Shown piece by piece: positions 25,635 through 34,962 of a DNA stretch of 64,000 bases (its first letter is position 1; each line of letters starts with the position of its first letter). The stretch comes from JALSRK01 sp964461995. GTDB taxonomy: Bacteria; Acidobacteriota; Terriglobia; Bryobacterales; Bryobacteraceae. The stretch covers positions 1-64,000 of the forward strand of contig CAYWXL010000016.1 in the NCBI GenBank assembly GCA_964461995.1, written 5' to 3'. The notes under the pieces were generated by a model, which saw only the letters and a program-made list of their open reading frames with translations, was not told the DNA's origin and made no database searches. Both the position numbers and the translations under genes were made by a program.

Positions 25635-27164
25635 TCAAATCCCGAGCGAGGACTCAGCCTGCACCCATCTCCTCACACCGGCCACTTCACGATTGATCCA
25701 GTAGTCCCGCCAATCGATCTGCTCCGGATTCCAGGGTAGCCTCTTGCGGTCCTCGTCTGTCAGGCGCCGGCGGGCGGCCCGGATGTTCTCGGTCTCGAAA
25801 ATGAACCGGTTGTCGTGCATGAACGGCCGGTAGAGGTCAAGGGCCTGGTCACGGACCATGACGCGAAGTCCGGTCTGCCGCAGTCGCGTAGCCAGCCGGC
25901 GGACACTCTGGACTCCCGGTAATCCGGCGCGCTCCATGAGCCGGCGCGTGCCGGTTGCCCACTGCTGCAGGCGCGTGAGCGCCTTCTGCTGGAGCTGGCC
26001 CCGTCGATGAGCCTCTTCCGGCGAGAGCACGCGTACACCCAGGGGAGGCGTAGGAATCCAAAATCCGCCGTCTCGTGAGCGCCGCTGCCGCCGGTATTCC
26101 CGATAGAGCAGACGGATCAGCTCGCCGTAGTAAATGGGATTCACGTCCGCCGTAGAAACATGGTAAACCTGCTCAGCGCAACCGTTCAGCAGCATGACCC
26201 CGGCGATCAGGATCGCCGAAACGGCGAGATCCACAGGTACGACCTCCATGGGAGCGTCCTCGCGCACCGCCCAGTGGCGCAAGCCGCTCATAGCCATCAT
26301 CACCAGAGGCGCCGCCGTCCGTCCTCCTTCTACCCAGCCGGGAAAGGGAAACTCCAGCGCTGCCTCGACGATGGCCGGCCGCACGATGGAGTACTCGAGG
26401 TCCTCTTCAGCGGCGATCAACTGTTCACCCAGACTCTTCGTGTAGGTGTACGTGTTGGTCCAGCCCCACTGGTAAGCGCGCTGCAAGCCCAGGTCAATCA
26501 GTTTCTGCTGGACCTCCCGCGGGCGGCGGTCGCCGCGGCGGATCCCCGCGCTGCGGTAGATCTCGGCGATCCGCTCGCGCATGTAGCGGATCTCACGGTC
26601 GTGGCGAAATCCCTGGTCCCGCGGCCCTTTGCGGCGCGGGTAGAAGCCCAGGATCGGCTCAGACTCCTCGACGAGGCCGTCCACTTCTCCACACACGAAG
26701 CAGGTCGAGACATGAAGCAGCTTCGCTCCAAGACGCCGCGTGAGGCTGATGACGTGCTCGACGCCGTCCACGTTCGTGGCGAACGAGTCGTCCACCGGCG
26801 GGAAGAAATCCACCAGACCCGCGCAGTTGATGACCATGCCGACGCGGCCGGCGAGGTTTTCCACAGCCTCCCCCGCGAGGCCGCAATCCGGTTCGCCAAG
26901 ATCGCCAGCGTGGACCGTGATCCGCTCCCGCAGCCGCTGACGGTCGAAACGGTCCAGGACGGCCTCGAGCGGCGGCGATGCCAGGACCTCGCGTTCGAAA
27001 CGCCGCCCTGGGGTGAGCTTCCGCTTGGGCCGCATTACGACGTGCACGTGGCGGAAATCCGGGAAGCGGTCGAGGAGCAACGCGAGAAGAACCTTGCCGA
27101 GAAAGCCGTTGGCCCCGATCAGCAGGATCTCATGCCGGCCAAGAGTGTCACGGGCGTCAATCAA
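25635..27164 (-). CDS. Fatty acyl reductase-like SDR (male-sterility NAD-binding type)
   Basis: 509 residues. The N-terminal Rossmann fold has LIGANGFLGKVLL, then VVMRPKR, NCAGLVDF and HVSTCFV. The catalytic pair is in TYTKSLGEQ (YxxxK), followed by the IVRPAIVE segment of extended SDRs of the male-sterility/thioester-reductase group. A C-terminal extension of about 150 residues is basic and helical. Such enzymes reduce fatty acyl thioesters to aldehyde or alcohol with NADPH. The TTG start at 27164 has AAGGAG about 11 nt upstream and no ATG precedes the Rossmann motif. It is the first gene of the lipid operon; the likely substrate is the acyl group activated by the next gene's product. Confidence 0.8.
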   Translation of the reverse strand: MIDARDTLGRHEILLIGANGFLGKVLLALLLDRFPDFRHVHVVMRPKRKLTPGRRFEREVLASPPLEAVLDRFDRQRLRERITVHAGDLGEPDCGLAGEAVENLAGRVGMVINCAGLVDFFPPVDDSFATNVDGVEHVISLTRRLGAKLLHVSTCFVCGEVDGLVEESEPILGFYPRRKGPRDQGFRHDREIRYMRERIAEIYRSAGIRRGDRRPREVQQKLIDLGLQRAYQWGWTNTYTYTKSLGEQLIAAEEDLEYSIVRPAIVEAALEFPFPGWVEGGRTAAPLVMMAMSGLRHWAVREDAPMEVVPVDLAVSAILIAGVMLLNGCAEQVYHVSTADVNPIYYGELIRLLYREYRRQRRSRDGGFWIPTPPLGVRVLSPEEAHRRGQLQQKALTRLQQWATGTRRLMERAGLPGVQSVRRLATRLRQTGLRVMVRDQALDLYRPFMHDNRFIFETENIRAARRRLTDEDRKRLPWNPEQIDWRDYWINREVAGVRRWVQAESSLGI

Positions 27165-27360
27165 CTTGTGGACTGCTCCTTTGCCGGTGCCAGAGAGTGA
27201 CTGGCAAACGCCACAGTCACAATAAGAAAGCCTAACAACCGCGGGTCCGGCTTTTCAAGACGCCGCAGGGCCGCCGCTGCCTGTTCCAGCCACGCAGGCG
27301 GGCCGCCCGCAAGTACGGCGGCAGGCGTTCCTGCGGCCTGGGCGGTGAGTGCCCGATCCT

Positions 27361-29148
27361 TTATGGCGCGTCCTTTACGCAGCGGAAACCGATATCGGGG
27401 CCCCGGAAGCGGGCCGGTACGGCGCCCCACTCGTAAGCAACGTTCCTCGGCAACGGCTGCACGTAGGAGCCGCCGCGGATCGTATACCACGGCTCGTCGC
27501 GGCTGGGCGGCGGGCGGAGAAGCTCGGCGAAGATCTTCAGGGCCTGGGCGCTGGGGGTGACCGGCTCGGCCACGAACTCCCAGACGTTGCCGGCCATCTG
27601 CAGCACGCCGTAAGGGCTGGCTCCGATGGCAAAGGAGGCGGCGGGCATCAGCTCCGGCTCGCTCAGGCCTGGGTTGTCGGCCACGTTGGCGCGGGTCGGA
27701 TCGTGCTCGGAGCCCCAGGGATAGAGGCGGCCGTCGGCGCCCCGGGCGGCCTTCTCCCACTCCCGGGCGTTCGGCAGCCGCTTGCCCGCCCATTGGGCGA
27801 AGGCCTGGGCCTCTTCGAAGGTGATGTTCACCACCGGCAGGTCCGGGCGGTCCTCGGGAAAGCCTTCCGGCAGCGGGCGGTTCACGGCGTCGCAATACGC
27901 CTTCCAGGCCGCGTTGGTCACTTCCGTCCGGTCGATGTAGTAGGCGGGCAGGCTCTCGGGCTGGGCGTCGGGGCCGAAGAGGAACTCGCCCGCCGGGATG
28001 AGGATCATCTCCCCGGTCGGCGTGGCGATCGTGCCGGCCAGCTCGGGTTTCGGAGGCACGATCGGCTTTTCTTCGATGGTCGGCGCGGTCGGCCGCAGCA
28101 GCAGGAACAGGATGACGGCAACGGCCAAGGCCCCGGCGCCGATTACGGGAAAGAGCCACTTCGGGCGGCCGCGGGGAGGCCCCGGCGGCGCTTCGGGCGG
28201 GGGAGCGGCCGGCGCAGCAGCGGGGCCCGTCTCCTGGATTCCAGCAGGCGGGGGAGCCGCCTGCGTGGGCAGCGAAGCAGGGGCCGGCCCTGCCTGCGCC
28301 CCGGCCGCAGCTCCGGCGCCGCCCAGGCCCGCCAGCGCCTGCTCGAGAACGGCACAGACCTCCGACATCGACTCCGGCCGCCCCGCCGGATCCTTTGCCG
28401 TGCAGCGCTCGATCAGGGCGCACACCGAGTCCGGAACGCCCTGGGCCCGCAGCGGGGCCAGATCCACCGGCTCGTTGAGGATCTTGTAGAAGAGCTGCTC
28501 GATTTTCTCGCCCTGGTACGGCTTGGTTCCCGCCAGCAGCTCGTAGAGCAGGATGCCGTAGGCGTAGATGTCGGTCCTCACGGTGACCGACTCGCCGCAG
28601 ACCTGCTCCGGGGCCATGTAGTAAGGCGTGCCGAGGGTGAAGCCGGTCCGCGTCAGGCTCATCTCCGGACGTTTGGCGATGCCGAAGTCGATGAGCCGCA
28701 CCCGCCCGTTCGTATCCACGTGGATGTTCTCGGGCTTGATGTCGCGGTGGATGATGTCGTGGCGGTGGATGTACTCGAGCGCCCGGGCCGCTTCGAGGGC
28801 GATCTGGAGGCGCCGGGCGAGGTTGCCGGCGGACCCGGTGCGGATCGCCTCGGCCAGGTCCTGGCCCTCGAGGTACTCCATCACCATGTAGGGGGCGCCG
28901 TCCTCTTCGCCGAAGTCGTAGACGCGGATCACGTTGTCGTGGGTCAGGCCACCGGCGGTCTGGGCCTCGCGCAGAAACCGGGCCTTCGAATCCGGGTCGC
29001 GGGCGGCGTCCGGCTTGAGCACCTTGACGACGACGATGCGGCTCATCACCGTGTCCCAGGCCTTGTAGACGCGGGCCATGCCGCCTCCGAGGTATTCCCG
29101 GAGCTCGTATTTGCCGATGCGTTTGGGCTCGTCCATGGGCGGCATCAT
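27361..29148 (-). CDS. PpkA-like membrane Ser/Thr kinase with C-terminal FGE-sulfatase domain
   Basis: 595 residues. The kinase domain (about 12-275) is complete: LGGGMARVYKA loop, VVVKVL lysine, HRDIKPEN catalytic loop, DFG (LIDFGIAK) and MAPEQ. A Pro/Ala-rich linker and one membrane helix (LFPVIGAGALAVAVILFLLL) follow. Next is an extracytoplasmic FGE-sulfatase-like domain (GEFLFGPD, YYIDRTEVTN, NVWEFVAEP, IRGGSYVQ, GFRC). The paired catalytic Cys region of true formylglycine enzymes has no Cys, so this domain is probably a binding module. It is encoded 10 bp after tssM, matching PpkA-type kinases that control T6SS assembly by phosphorylating FHA partners. The ATG at 29148 is followed by other in-frame ATGs at 29145 and 29136. 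Confidence 0.85.
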   Translation of the reverse strand: MMPPMDEPKRIGKYELREYLGGGMARVYKAWDTVMSRIVVVKVLKPDAARDPDSKARFLREAQTAGGLTHDNVIRVYDFGEEDGAPYMVMEYLEGQDLAEAIRTGSAGNLARRLQIALEAARALEYIHRHDIIHRDIKPENIHVDTNGRVRLIDFGIAKRPEMSLTRTGFTLGTPYYMAPEQVCGESVTVRTDIYAYGILLYELLAGTKPYQGEKIEQLFYKILNEPVDLAPLRAQGVPDSVCALIERCTAKDPAGRPESMSEVCAVLEQALAGLGGAGAAAGAQAGPAPASLPTQAAPPPAGIQETGPAAAPAAPPPEAPPGPPRGRPKWLFPVIGAGALAVAVILFLLLRPTAPTIEEKPIVPPKPELAGTIATPTGEMILIPAGEFLFGPDAQPESLPAYYIDRTEVTNAAWKAYCDAVNRPLPEGFPEDRPDLPVVNITFEEAQAFAQWAGKRLPNAREWEKAARGADGRLYPWGSEHDPTRANVADNPGLSEPELMPAASFAIGASPYGVLQMAGNVWEFVAEPVTPSAQALKIFAELLRPPPSRDEPWYTIRGGSYVQPLPRNVAYEWGAVPARFRGPDIGFRCVKDAP

Positions 29149-29158
29149 CAGTCGGCGC

Positions 29159-32100
29159 TCAGCGGGCCACGGTCGAAACGCAGCTCAGGCTGGCCAGAAA
29201 GTCCTTGGAGAAGACCGGCGCCGCGGCCTCCAGATCGAAACGCACGGTCAGCGGCCGCCCGTCGGGCAGCGTCAAAGGCCGTCCGGCGCGCCCCTGCCGC
29301 AGGATCCATTCCAGCTTGTGGACGTTGCCGGCCGTCTGCCACCGGTCCGCGTCGCCAAAGAAGCGGAAGACGGCCCACAAGCCCTGATAGGAAGTGAAGG
29401 CCAGCTCCGGCCCGCCGCCGAACTGCCCGGTGAGCGAGACCCGCTGGTTCCGGTTGCCCGGCCAGACGAAGACGTGCGAGGCCGGCCGGCGGCCGATGGT
29501 CAGGGTCTGGTTCTCGATGGTCAAGCGGATGCGCCGGATCCCCTCAGCCGGGTAGCCGGTGAGCTTGAAGGCCAGCTTCGGCTCGCTGGAACCCGCCGGA
29601 TAGAGGGCCTCGGAGAAGACGGCGGCCCGGTTGAAGAAGTTGATGAACGCCGGGTTGATGCGGATCTTGCTGCCCGGCTTCTGGGCGAAGAGGCCGCCCT
29701 GGCGGATCAGATATTCTCTCAGATCCTCCTCGTAGAAGACCCACAAGGCGCCCGTGCCCGGCTGGAAGATGGCCGCCACCTCGGCTAGCGTGGCCTCTTG
29801 GGCGGCGTCCGGCCGGAACGGATACTTGCGCATCAAAGCGCGGAACTGCGAGCACAGCGCCCGCCCCTTGGCGTTCAGCTCGGCCGGCCCGAGGGCGCGC
29901 ACCAGCGCCTCGGCGTAGACGATGGGCCGCTCGAGAAGCTGCTGGACGGTGGGGCCGATCCGGGTCTGCGGATCCACCCGGAAGTTCTGCGCGAGCTGCC
30001 GGGTGGTGACCTTGGCCTGGGCGGCCTGGGCGTTGATCTGGGCGACGAAGGCGTCGCGGTTGGCTCCCGCCCCGGCGGCTTGTTCGACGGCGCTCTGCAG
30101 GGCCAGCAGCGCCTGCATGTAGGCTGAGTTCGAGTCGCCGATGTAGCGGTCCTCACTTTCCGGCGGCACCACGTACTGCACCGGCTGGAACACCTTCTTC
30201 ATGTCCTCGTCCTCGACGGCGGTGTTCCGCGACGCCAGCCACAGGGCCGCCAGCAAGGGCGACTGCGCCCCGGAGAGCACGCCGAGCTTCTGCGCCGCAT
30301 CCGGCAGGCTCCGGTAGCGGACTACCCGGGTGTCGCGCAGATATTCCCGCCACTGCTCGATGAACTCTTTGCGGTAGCGTTCGGCGAGCTGGGCGGCGAG
30401 TTGGCCGGGATCGAGCCGGGCGGCGGGCTGCTTGCCCAGCACCCACTCCTCGCCGCCGAAGAAGCGGTCGGCGTTCTTCAAAGCGTCCTGCATGAAGGCC
30501 CAGCCGTTCTTGCTGAAGGCGCCCGGCACCTCACGGTTGTTCACCACCACCGACGCCGAGCCCGGGAACATCCGGTTGAAGTTGATGGAGGGGTTCTGCC
30601 GGGAGGCCTCGGCGATCATGAACTGGTAGACGCGCTCCACGCCGGCGAACTGCGAGAGGTAGCGGCGGCCGCGCTCGATGGCGAGCTGGTCGTTCTCACT
30701 GGCGAAGGGATTCGAATTGAGCAGATCGGCGGCGTAGAAGGCGAATTGCCGTTCGGCCAGGTCACGCCGCTCCTCGTCCACGTCGCGGTGCCGCACCCAG
30801 TGTTCCATCAGCACCGGGGTGAGGAACTCCGGCGAACTCTTGTCCGGGTGCGAGGTGGTGATGAGATACGCCTTGAGAGCATTGTAGATGGGCTGGTACT
30901 CGTCGGTGGGCGAGGGGCGGTCCGGCAGCCGCTGCAAGGTGGCCAGCAGGCTGGCCTGCGTATCGGCGAACAGGAGCTGGTGGAAGCGGCTGTAATAGAC
31001 GCGGCGGACGGCGGGGTAGAGGTCGTTGCCGATGTAGAGCCCCCAGCGGAGCCGCCACGGCGGGCCGTCGGCGCGGTACCGGGTGAGCCGCTCCAGTGCC
31101 TGCCGTACCGTCTCCAGCCTCGTCAGGGCATCGGCCGAGGGCAGCGCGCCGGCGGCCGCTTCGGCCTCGCCGATGCCCTGGACGGCCTCCATGACCTCGG
31201 TCTCCAGGCGGCGGTTGCCGAAGAAGGAGACGGTCAGGGCCACCATCCAGAAGACGAGCATCAGGCTGGCGGCGGCCAGCAGGACGCGCCGGATCCGGTT
31301 TGCTTTGACGCTGGCGCCGGCGCCCTCGCTGGAAAGGCCATCAGCGAGCAGAACGTTCTTGAACAGGTGCGAGAGGAAGACCCACTGGGGTTTCTTCCTG
31401 GCCACGGCGGCGCGCCGTCCCTCCATCGCCGCCTGGCGGGCTTCCTCGGCGGTGAAGACCATCGTCGCCGCATCGATCTCGCGCGCGCCGCGACCGGCCT
31501 CCCGCGGGCGTTCCGCGGCAGCCTCGCGCACGATGACAGCGCGCACGCCGGAAAAATAGAAACCGCGAAGGAACGGGCCCGCGCGAAGCTGGCTCGGCCG
31601 ACACAGATCCACGAGGAACTGGACCAGATTCTGGCGGAGCTTGCGCAGCTCGCGGGGGAACTCGTAAATCCCGGCCCGGGTGTTCTCGTCGCGCTCCCGC
31701 ACCAGCAGGTCCGTGCGGCGGTCGCACAGAGTGTAGATCAAGTCGTCGAAGTACCGATGCAGCAGCCGGGTCTGGCGCTCCGTGTAGATGCCGTCGCCGT
31801 CGGCCGCGTCCGCGGGAACGGTGACCCCGACGACCTGGCCGGTCTCCTCGTCCTGCAGGTTCCGCGCATACTCGGCGAAGAAGGCGATCCGGTCGGCCTT
31901 GGTGAAGAGCACGTAAACCGGGAGGCGAACGCCAAACGTCTGCGAAACCTCTTCCAGCCGGCTCCGGAGCTCCCGGGCGCGGGCCGCGAGGGCGTCGGAG
32001 GAGCCGGCCTGGAGGAACTCCTCGCACGAAACGCAGACCAAGGCGGCGCGGGGCGCGTCCCGCCGGGCGCCGAAGACCGCGCTGAGCGTCCGCGGACGCA

Positions 32101-32635
32101 GCTTTTTCAGCAACCGCCTCCAAGCGTTCCGGCGCCCGAGGAGCTTGCCGGCCGCCTCGACGAAGATCGTTTTCTCGGCGTACCAGATGTTGGCCGCCGC
32201 CGTCGGAGCGATCAGATCACCGCTCCAGACCTGGCCCGCGATCAGCTCCGGGTGCAGGCCGCAATGGACGACCGTCGAAGTTTTCGCCGCACCGCTCTTG
32301 CCGGTAACGAGTAACACCGGCAAGTTCGCGATCTTGGCCTTGCCGCCGATTTCGGACGCAGCCAGCCGGGATTCAGCCTCTTTGATCAGGTAGTCGGTTT
32401 CCTTGTCGCCCTTCCCGGCTTCCCCGCCCTCCTGCTTGTCCCGCTTGAGGCGCTGCGGCCGGACGCTCTTGAAGTAGTACCAGAGGTAGACCGCCATGCC
32501 GAGGACCCCGATCAGCGCCATCATGGCCCGGAAGATCCACAGGTCGCTGCCTTTCAGGCCGAGGAAGGTCCCCGCGAAGAAGATCAGCGTCATGTAGACG
32601 AGCATCAGGAGGCTGAGGATGGCGTAGAGCGACAT
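29159..32635 (-). CDS. tssM: Type VI secretion membrane-complex protein TssM (IcmF)
   Basis: 1158 residues. Two N-terminal membrane helices lie within residues 1-55, a cytoplasmic NTPase-like domain with Walker A GKSGAAKTS (112-120) follows, and a third helix is near residue 450 (LLAAASLMLVFWMVALTVSFF). A long periplasmic part has the typical C-terminal domains (ALVRALGPAEL, GALWVFYEEDL, LTGQFGGGPEL). TssM spans both membranes' space and forms the T6SS trans-envelope complex with TssL and TssJ. It is in order tssK-tssL-tssM, 6 bp after tssL. No tssJ lipoprotein gene is visible here. Confidence 0.93.
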   Translation of the reverse strand: MSLYAILSLLMLVYMTLIFFAGTFLGLKGSDLWIFRAMMALIGVLGMAVYLWYYFKSVRPQRLKRDKQEGGEAGKGDKETDYLIKEAESRLAASEIGGKAKIANLPVLLVTGKSGAAKTSTVVHCGLHPELIAGQVWSGDLIAPTAAANIWYAEKTIFVEAAGKLLGRRNAWRRLLKKLRPRTLSAVFGARRDAPRAALVCVSCEEFLQAGSSDALAARARELRSRLEEVSQTFGVRLPVYVLFTKADRIAFFAEYARNLQDEETGQVVGVTVPADAADGDGIYTERQTRLLHRYFDDLIYTLCDRRTDLLVRERDENTRAGIYEFPRELRKLRQNLVQFLVDLCRPSQLRAGPFLRGFYFSGVRAVIVREAAAERPREAGRGAREIDAATMVFTAEEARQAAMEGRRAAVARKKPQWVFLSHLFKNVLLADGLSSEGAGASVKANRIRRVLLAAASLMLVFWMVALTVSFFGNRRLETEVMEAVQGIGEAEAAAGALPSADALTRLETVRQALERLTRYRADGPPWRLRWGLYIGNDLYPAVRRVYYSRFHQLLFADTQASLLATLQRLPDRPSPTDEYQPIYNALKAYLITTSHPDKSSPEFLTPVLMEHWVRHRDVDEERRDLAERQFAFYAADLLNSNPFASENDQLAIERGRRYLSQFAGVERVYQFMIAEASRQNPSINFNRMFPGSASVVVNNREVPGAFSKNGWAFMQDALKNADRFFGGEEWVLGKQPAARLDPGQLAAQLAERYRKEFIEQWREYLRDTRVVRYRSLPDAAQKLGVLSGAQSPLLAALWLASRNTAVEDEDMKKVFQPVQYVVPPESEDRYIGDSNSAYMQALLALQSAVEQAAGAGANRDAFVAQINAQAAQAKVTTRQLAQNFRVDPQTRIGPTVQQLLERPIVYAEALVRALGPAELNAKGRALCSQFRALMRKYPFRPDAAQEATLAEVAAIFQPGTGALWVFYEEDLREYLIRQGGLFAQKPGSKIRINPAFINFFNRAAVFSEALYPAGSSEPKLAFKLTGYPAEGIRRIRLTIENQTLTIGRRPASHVFVWPGNRNQRVSLTGQFGGGPELAFTSYQGLWAVFRFFGDADRWQTAGNVHKLEWILRQGRAGRPLTLPDGRPLTVRFDLEAAAPVFSKDFLASLSCVSTVAR

Positions 32636-32641
32636 GGCGGA

Positions 32642-33376
32642 TCAGCTCCTCACCTGGGTGACCAGGGCCACCAGATCCCCGACGCCGGAAGCCAAGGAGA
32701 ACCGGTAGCCGGCGAACAGCAGCAAAGCGACGAGCAGGCAGACGCCGGCGGTAACGGCGAGGCGTTTGACCCACGGGTCCCGTTGCGCCGTAGCTAAGGT
32801 CCCCACGGGCATCCAGGCAGGGGAGAACCATCCGCGGTCCTTCCGGATACGGCGGATTTTGTCACCGATGTTCCGCATGAGCGCATCCAGTTCGGCCTGC
32901 CCGCCGATGCCGTACTTGCCGCGGTAACCGAGCAACAGACTGAGGTAGAACACCTCGAGGACGTCCGCCGTTTCAGTGGAATCGCCACGCCCGAGCAACC
33001 GGTCGAGCGTCTGGAAAAAGACCTCGCCGGCGACATGGCCGCCGAACAGCTCTTCCTGCATCGGCCGCCGGGGCCAATCGGCGAAGACCGGCTGGCGCAG
33101 ATTCAGAATCGATTCGTCCAGGAAGGCGACCGCGGCAAAAGTGGCCAGCCGGACGTCCTCCAAAGTGTAGCCACGCGCCTGGGCGTTCTTCTCGGCCGCA
33201 GCGATCAACTGCCGCATGTGGACACGGAACGCCTCTGCATCGGTCACGCTCTGACGATTCGTGCGCAACCGCACGATGGCCGTAAAGACTTCCTGGTACA
33301 GGTACGCAAGGTTCGGTTCACGAGGCTTCAACAGCGGCGCGCGAACCGCCGGCGCGCGGTGTGCTCCTCCATTCAT
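32642..33376 (-). CDS. tssL: Type VI secretion membrane-complex protein TssL (DotU)
   Basis: 244 residues. The cytoplasmic helical domain has the DotU pattern: LAYLYQEVFTAIVRLR, FAAVAFLDESIL, VFFQTLDRLL, LEVFYLSLLLGYRGKYG. A single C-terminal membrane anchor follows (LAVTAGVCLLVALLLFAGYRF). No peptidoglycan-binding (OmpA) domain is attached, so the wall anchor must be elsewhere. It is encoded between tssK and tssM with short gaps (19 and 6 bp). ATG at 33376. Confidence 0.93.
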   Translation of the reverse strand: MNGGAHRAPAVRAPLLKPREPNLAYLYQEVFTAIVRLRTNRQSVTDAEAFRVHMRQLIAAAEKNAQARGYTLEDVRLATFAAVAFLDESILNLRQPVFADWPRRPMQEELFGGHVAGEVFFQTLDRLLGRGDSTETADVLEVFYLSLLLGYRGKYGIGGQAELDALMRNIGDKIRRIRKDRGWFSPAWMPVGTLATAQRDPWVKRLAVTAGVCLLVALLLFAGYRFSLASGVGDLVALVTQVRS

Positions 33377-33395
33377 AACAACTCCCCTGCAAGAC

Positions 33396-34748
33396 CTAAG
33401 CCCCCAGGATTACATGGATGCCGATCTCCGGACTCGGCAATTCCCCGGGCACGTAAACACCGATCTCCCGGGTCTTGACCATGTGTTCCCAACAGGGTCC
33501 GGCCTTGGTGATTCCAAAATACTGCCGCTCGACCTTGGGCGCCACCGCCGACGGGGGGACCGGCAGGTGCGTCAACGTCAGCCCGGGCAAGGCCCGCTCC
33601 ACCAGCTTGCCGATGAATGCGCGCGAACAAATCTTGACAAGTTGCGGCGTCAGGCGGATCAGTTCCGCCTCTCCGACCCGGGAACGGATCGAGAAGATCC
33701 AGCGGGAAGCGCCGAAAACCCGGGGATCGGTGATCTTGCCCGCATAGAAATAGTTCTGCGTCGGCGTGAGCGGAATGGAAACACAGTTGGTGGGCAGCAC
33801 CGTCTCCAGGAGGAAGCGGATGCGCTCGTCCAGCTCCCCAAAGCACCGGTCGAGGTGGTCGTGATCGTAAAGCGGGATGTCGGCGGGAGTGGCGTCGAAG
33901 GCGAAAGTCGATAGCGCTCCCGCCAGCCGGGCCAACTCGATATACGCCTCCTCTGGGTGGCCTTTTTTGACGAGACACAAGTTCCGCAAGGTGGAAAGCG
34001 CCGTATTCACCGAGTGACGGAACCAGAAGCCGGCCACCTCGCGCTGCGAAAAGGTAGCCGCCGCCTCGCCGCCGGCGGTCTCAGGGGCCAAAGTGGCGCT
34101 CTTGTCCTCGAGGACATCCACTAAGCGGTTGAGAATCTGCGTCAGCCGGGGGCTGGCGCTCGTGGTCAAGCACGGCGGGATGAACTCGGGATCATAGACG
34201 AAATGTCCGGCGCCATCGCGCATGACACGTGCCAACGGAAGCGCCACGATTTCGTCGCTCAACTCGTCTTCGAGGTAAAGCCGAAGATTCTTCCGTCCGA
34301 GGCGGACGACCTTCTCATCCCGGCCGGTGTTCTCGTCGGGAACCTCATGGGGTTCGGCAATGAACCTTGTCGTGGGAGTAGCTCTTTCTGGATCGGTCGC
34401 GCAAATGGGCGCGTCGTCCAAGCGCCGCGGAATACCGAGATAAACCAGCAACCGGTCCGCCACGGGCGAAAACAGCTCCGTGATGTTCCGCGGCTCCGGC
34501 GGCGGGTCACATTCCGGCAGGTGAAACGGCAACCCGTCGGGGAACAATCCCCTCGCGTGGATCACCGAAACGGTTCCGTTTTCCAACGCCTCAGCATCCA
34601 GTTCCCACCCGGAGAAGCCGTACGGGGCGAACCACAGAGCCGACGTCGCGAAGTGGATCGTGTCTTCGTAATAGCGGGATTGCGCCTGAAAGTGGTGGGG
34701 CGCAAGGTGCATCCCCTCTGACCAGACGACCCTACAGAGCTGCTTCAT
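33396..34748 (-). CDS. tssK: Type VI secretion baseplate protein TssK (copy 1)
   Basis: 450 residues with the TssK pattern: VVWSEGMHLAPHHFQAQ at the N-terminus, LFPDGLPFHLPE, DHDHLDRCFGELDERIRFLLET in the second half and a C-terminal domain with LPGLTLTHLPVPPSA and ERQYFGI. TssK is a trimeric adaptor linking baseplate wedges to the TssLM complex. It is first in the minus-strand run tssK-tssL-tssM-kinase. A TATAAT hexamer sits at 34818-34813, giving a leader of about 60 nt. A second, divergent TssK is encoded 3.3 kb away at 38061. Confidence 0.93.
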   Translation of the reverse strand: MKQLCRVVWSEGMHLAPHHFQAQSRYYEDTIHFATSALWFAPYGFSGWELDAEALENGTVSVIHARGLFPDGLPFHLPECDPPPEPRNITELFSPVADRLLVYLGIPRRLDDAPICATDPERATPTTRFIAEPHEVPDENTGRDEKVVRLGRKNLRLYLEDELSDEIVALPLARVMRDGAGHFVYDPEFIPPCLTTSASPRLTQILNRLVDVLEDKSATLAPETAGGEAAATFSQREVAGFWFRHSVNTALSTLRNLCLVKKGHPEEAYIELARLAGALSTFAFDATPADIPLYDHDHLDRCFGELDERIRFLLETVLPTNCVSIPLTPTQNYFYAGKITDPRVFGASRWIFSIRSRVGEAELIRLTPQLVKICSRAFIGKLVERALPGLTLTHLPVPPSAVAPKVERQYFGITKAGPCWEHMVKTREIGVYVPGELPSPEIGIHVILGA

Positions 34749-34812
34749 GTCCCACTCGGTGCTGCGGCGTACGATACACCGCTATCCTCTGCTGCACCGC
34801 CCGCCGTTTCGT

Positions 34813-34818
34813 ATTATA
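34813..34818 (-). promoter_or_regulatory. Predicted -10 box for the tssK-tssL-tssM operon
   Basis: A perfect TATAAT reads on the minus strand in an otherwise GC-rich 214-bp divergent intergenic region (34749-34962). No convincing -35 was found at 16-18 bp, so activator dependence is possible. The plus-strand promoter of the GEFTR gene must lie in the same region; TTGAAA at about 34867 is a candidate -35 without a clear -10. Confidence 0.4.
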
Positions 34819-34962
34819 AGTGCGCGGCGGCGGAATCCGCTAACACCGTTCCCTGGAAGCGGATATTGAAACGCTGCAAGCTCAGTGTCACTATTGATTA
34901 GGGCGACAAGGTCAGGTCCGGCCGGCGCCGACGTACGCCGGACGCGGGGCGGGGAGAAGTAA

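Noticed and set aside
27165..27360. Possible small gene between the kinase and the reductase genes (frame ending in a hydrophobic stretch, stop at 27161)
   Set aside because: No ATG and no Shine-Dalgarno. The only usable TTG would give about 25 residues overlapping the next start. I see nothing conserved.
34905..34930. GGTCAGGTCCGG, resembling the conserved loop of SRP RNA
   Set aside because: The following bases are CCGGCG, not the AAGGAAGCAGC needed, and no SRP hairpin surrounds it.
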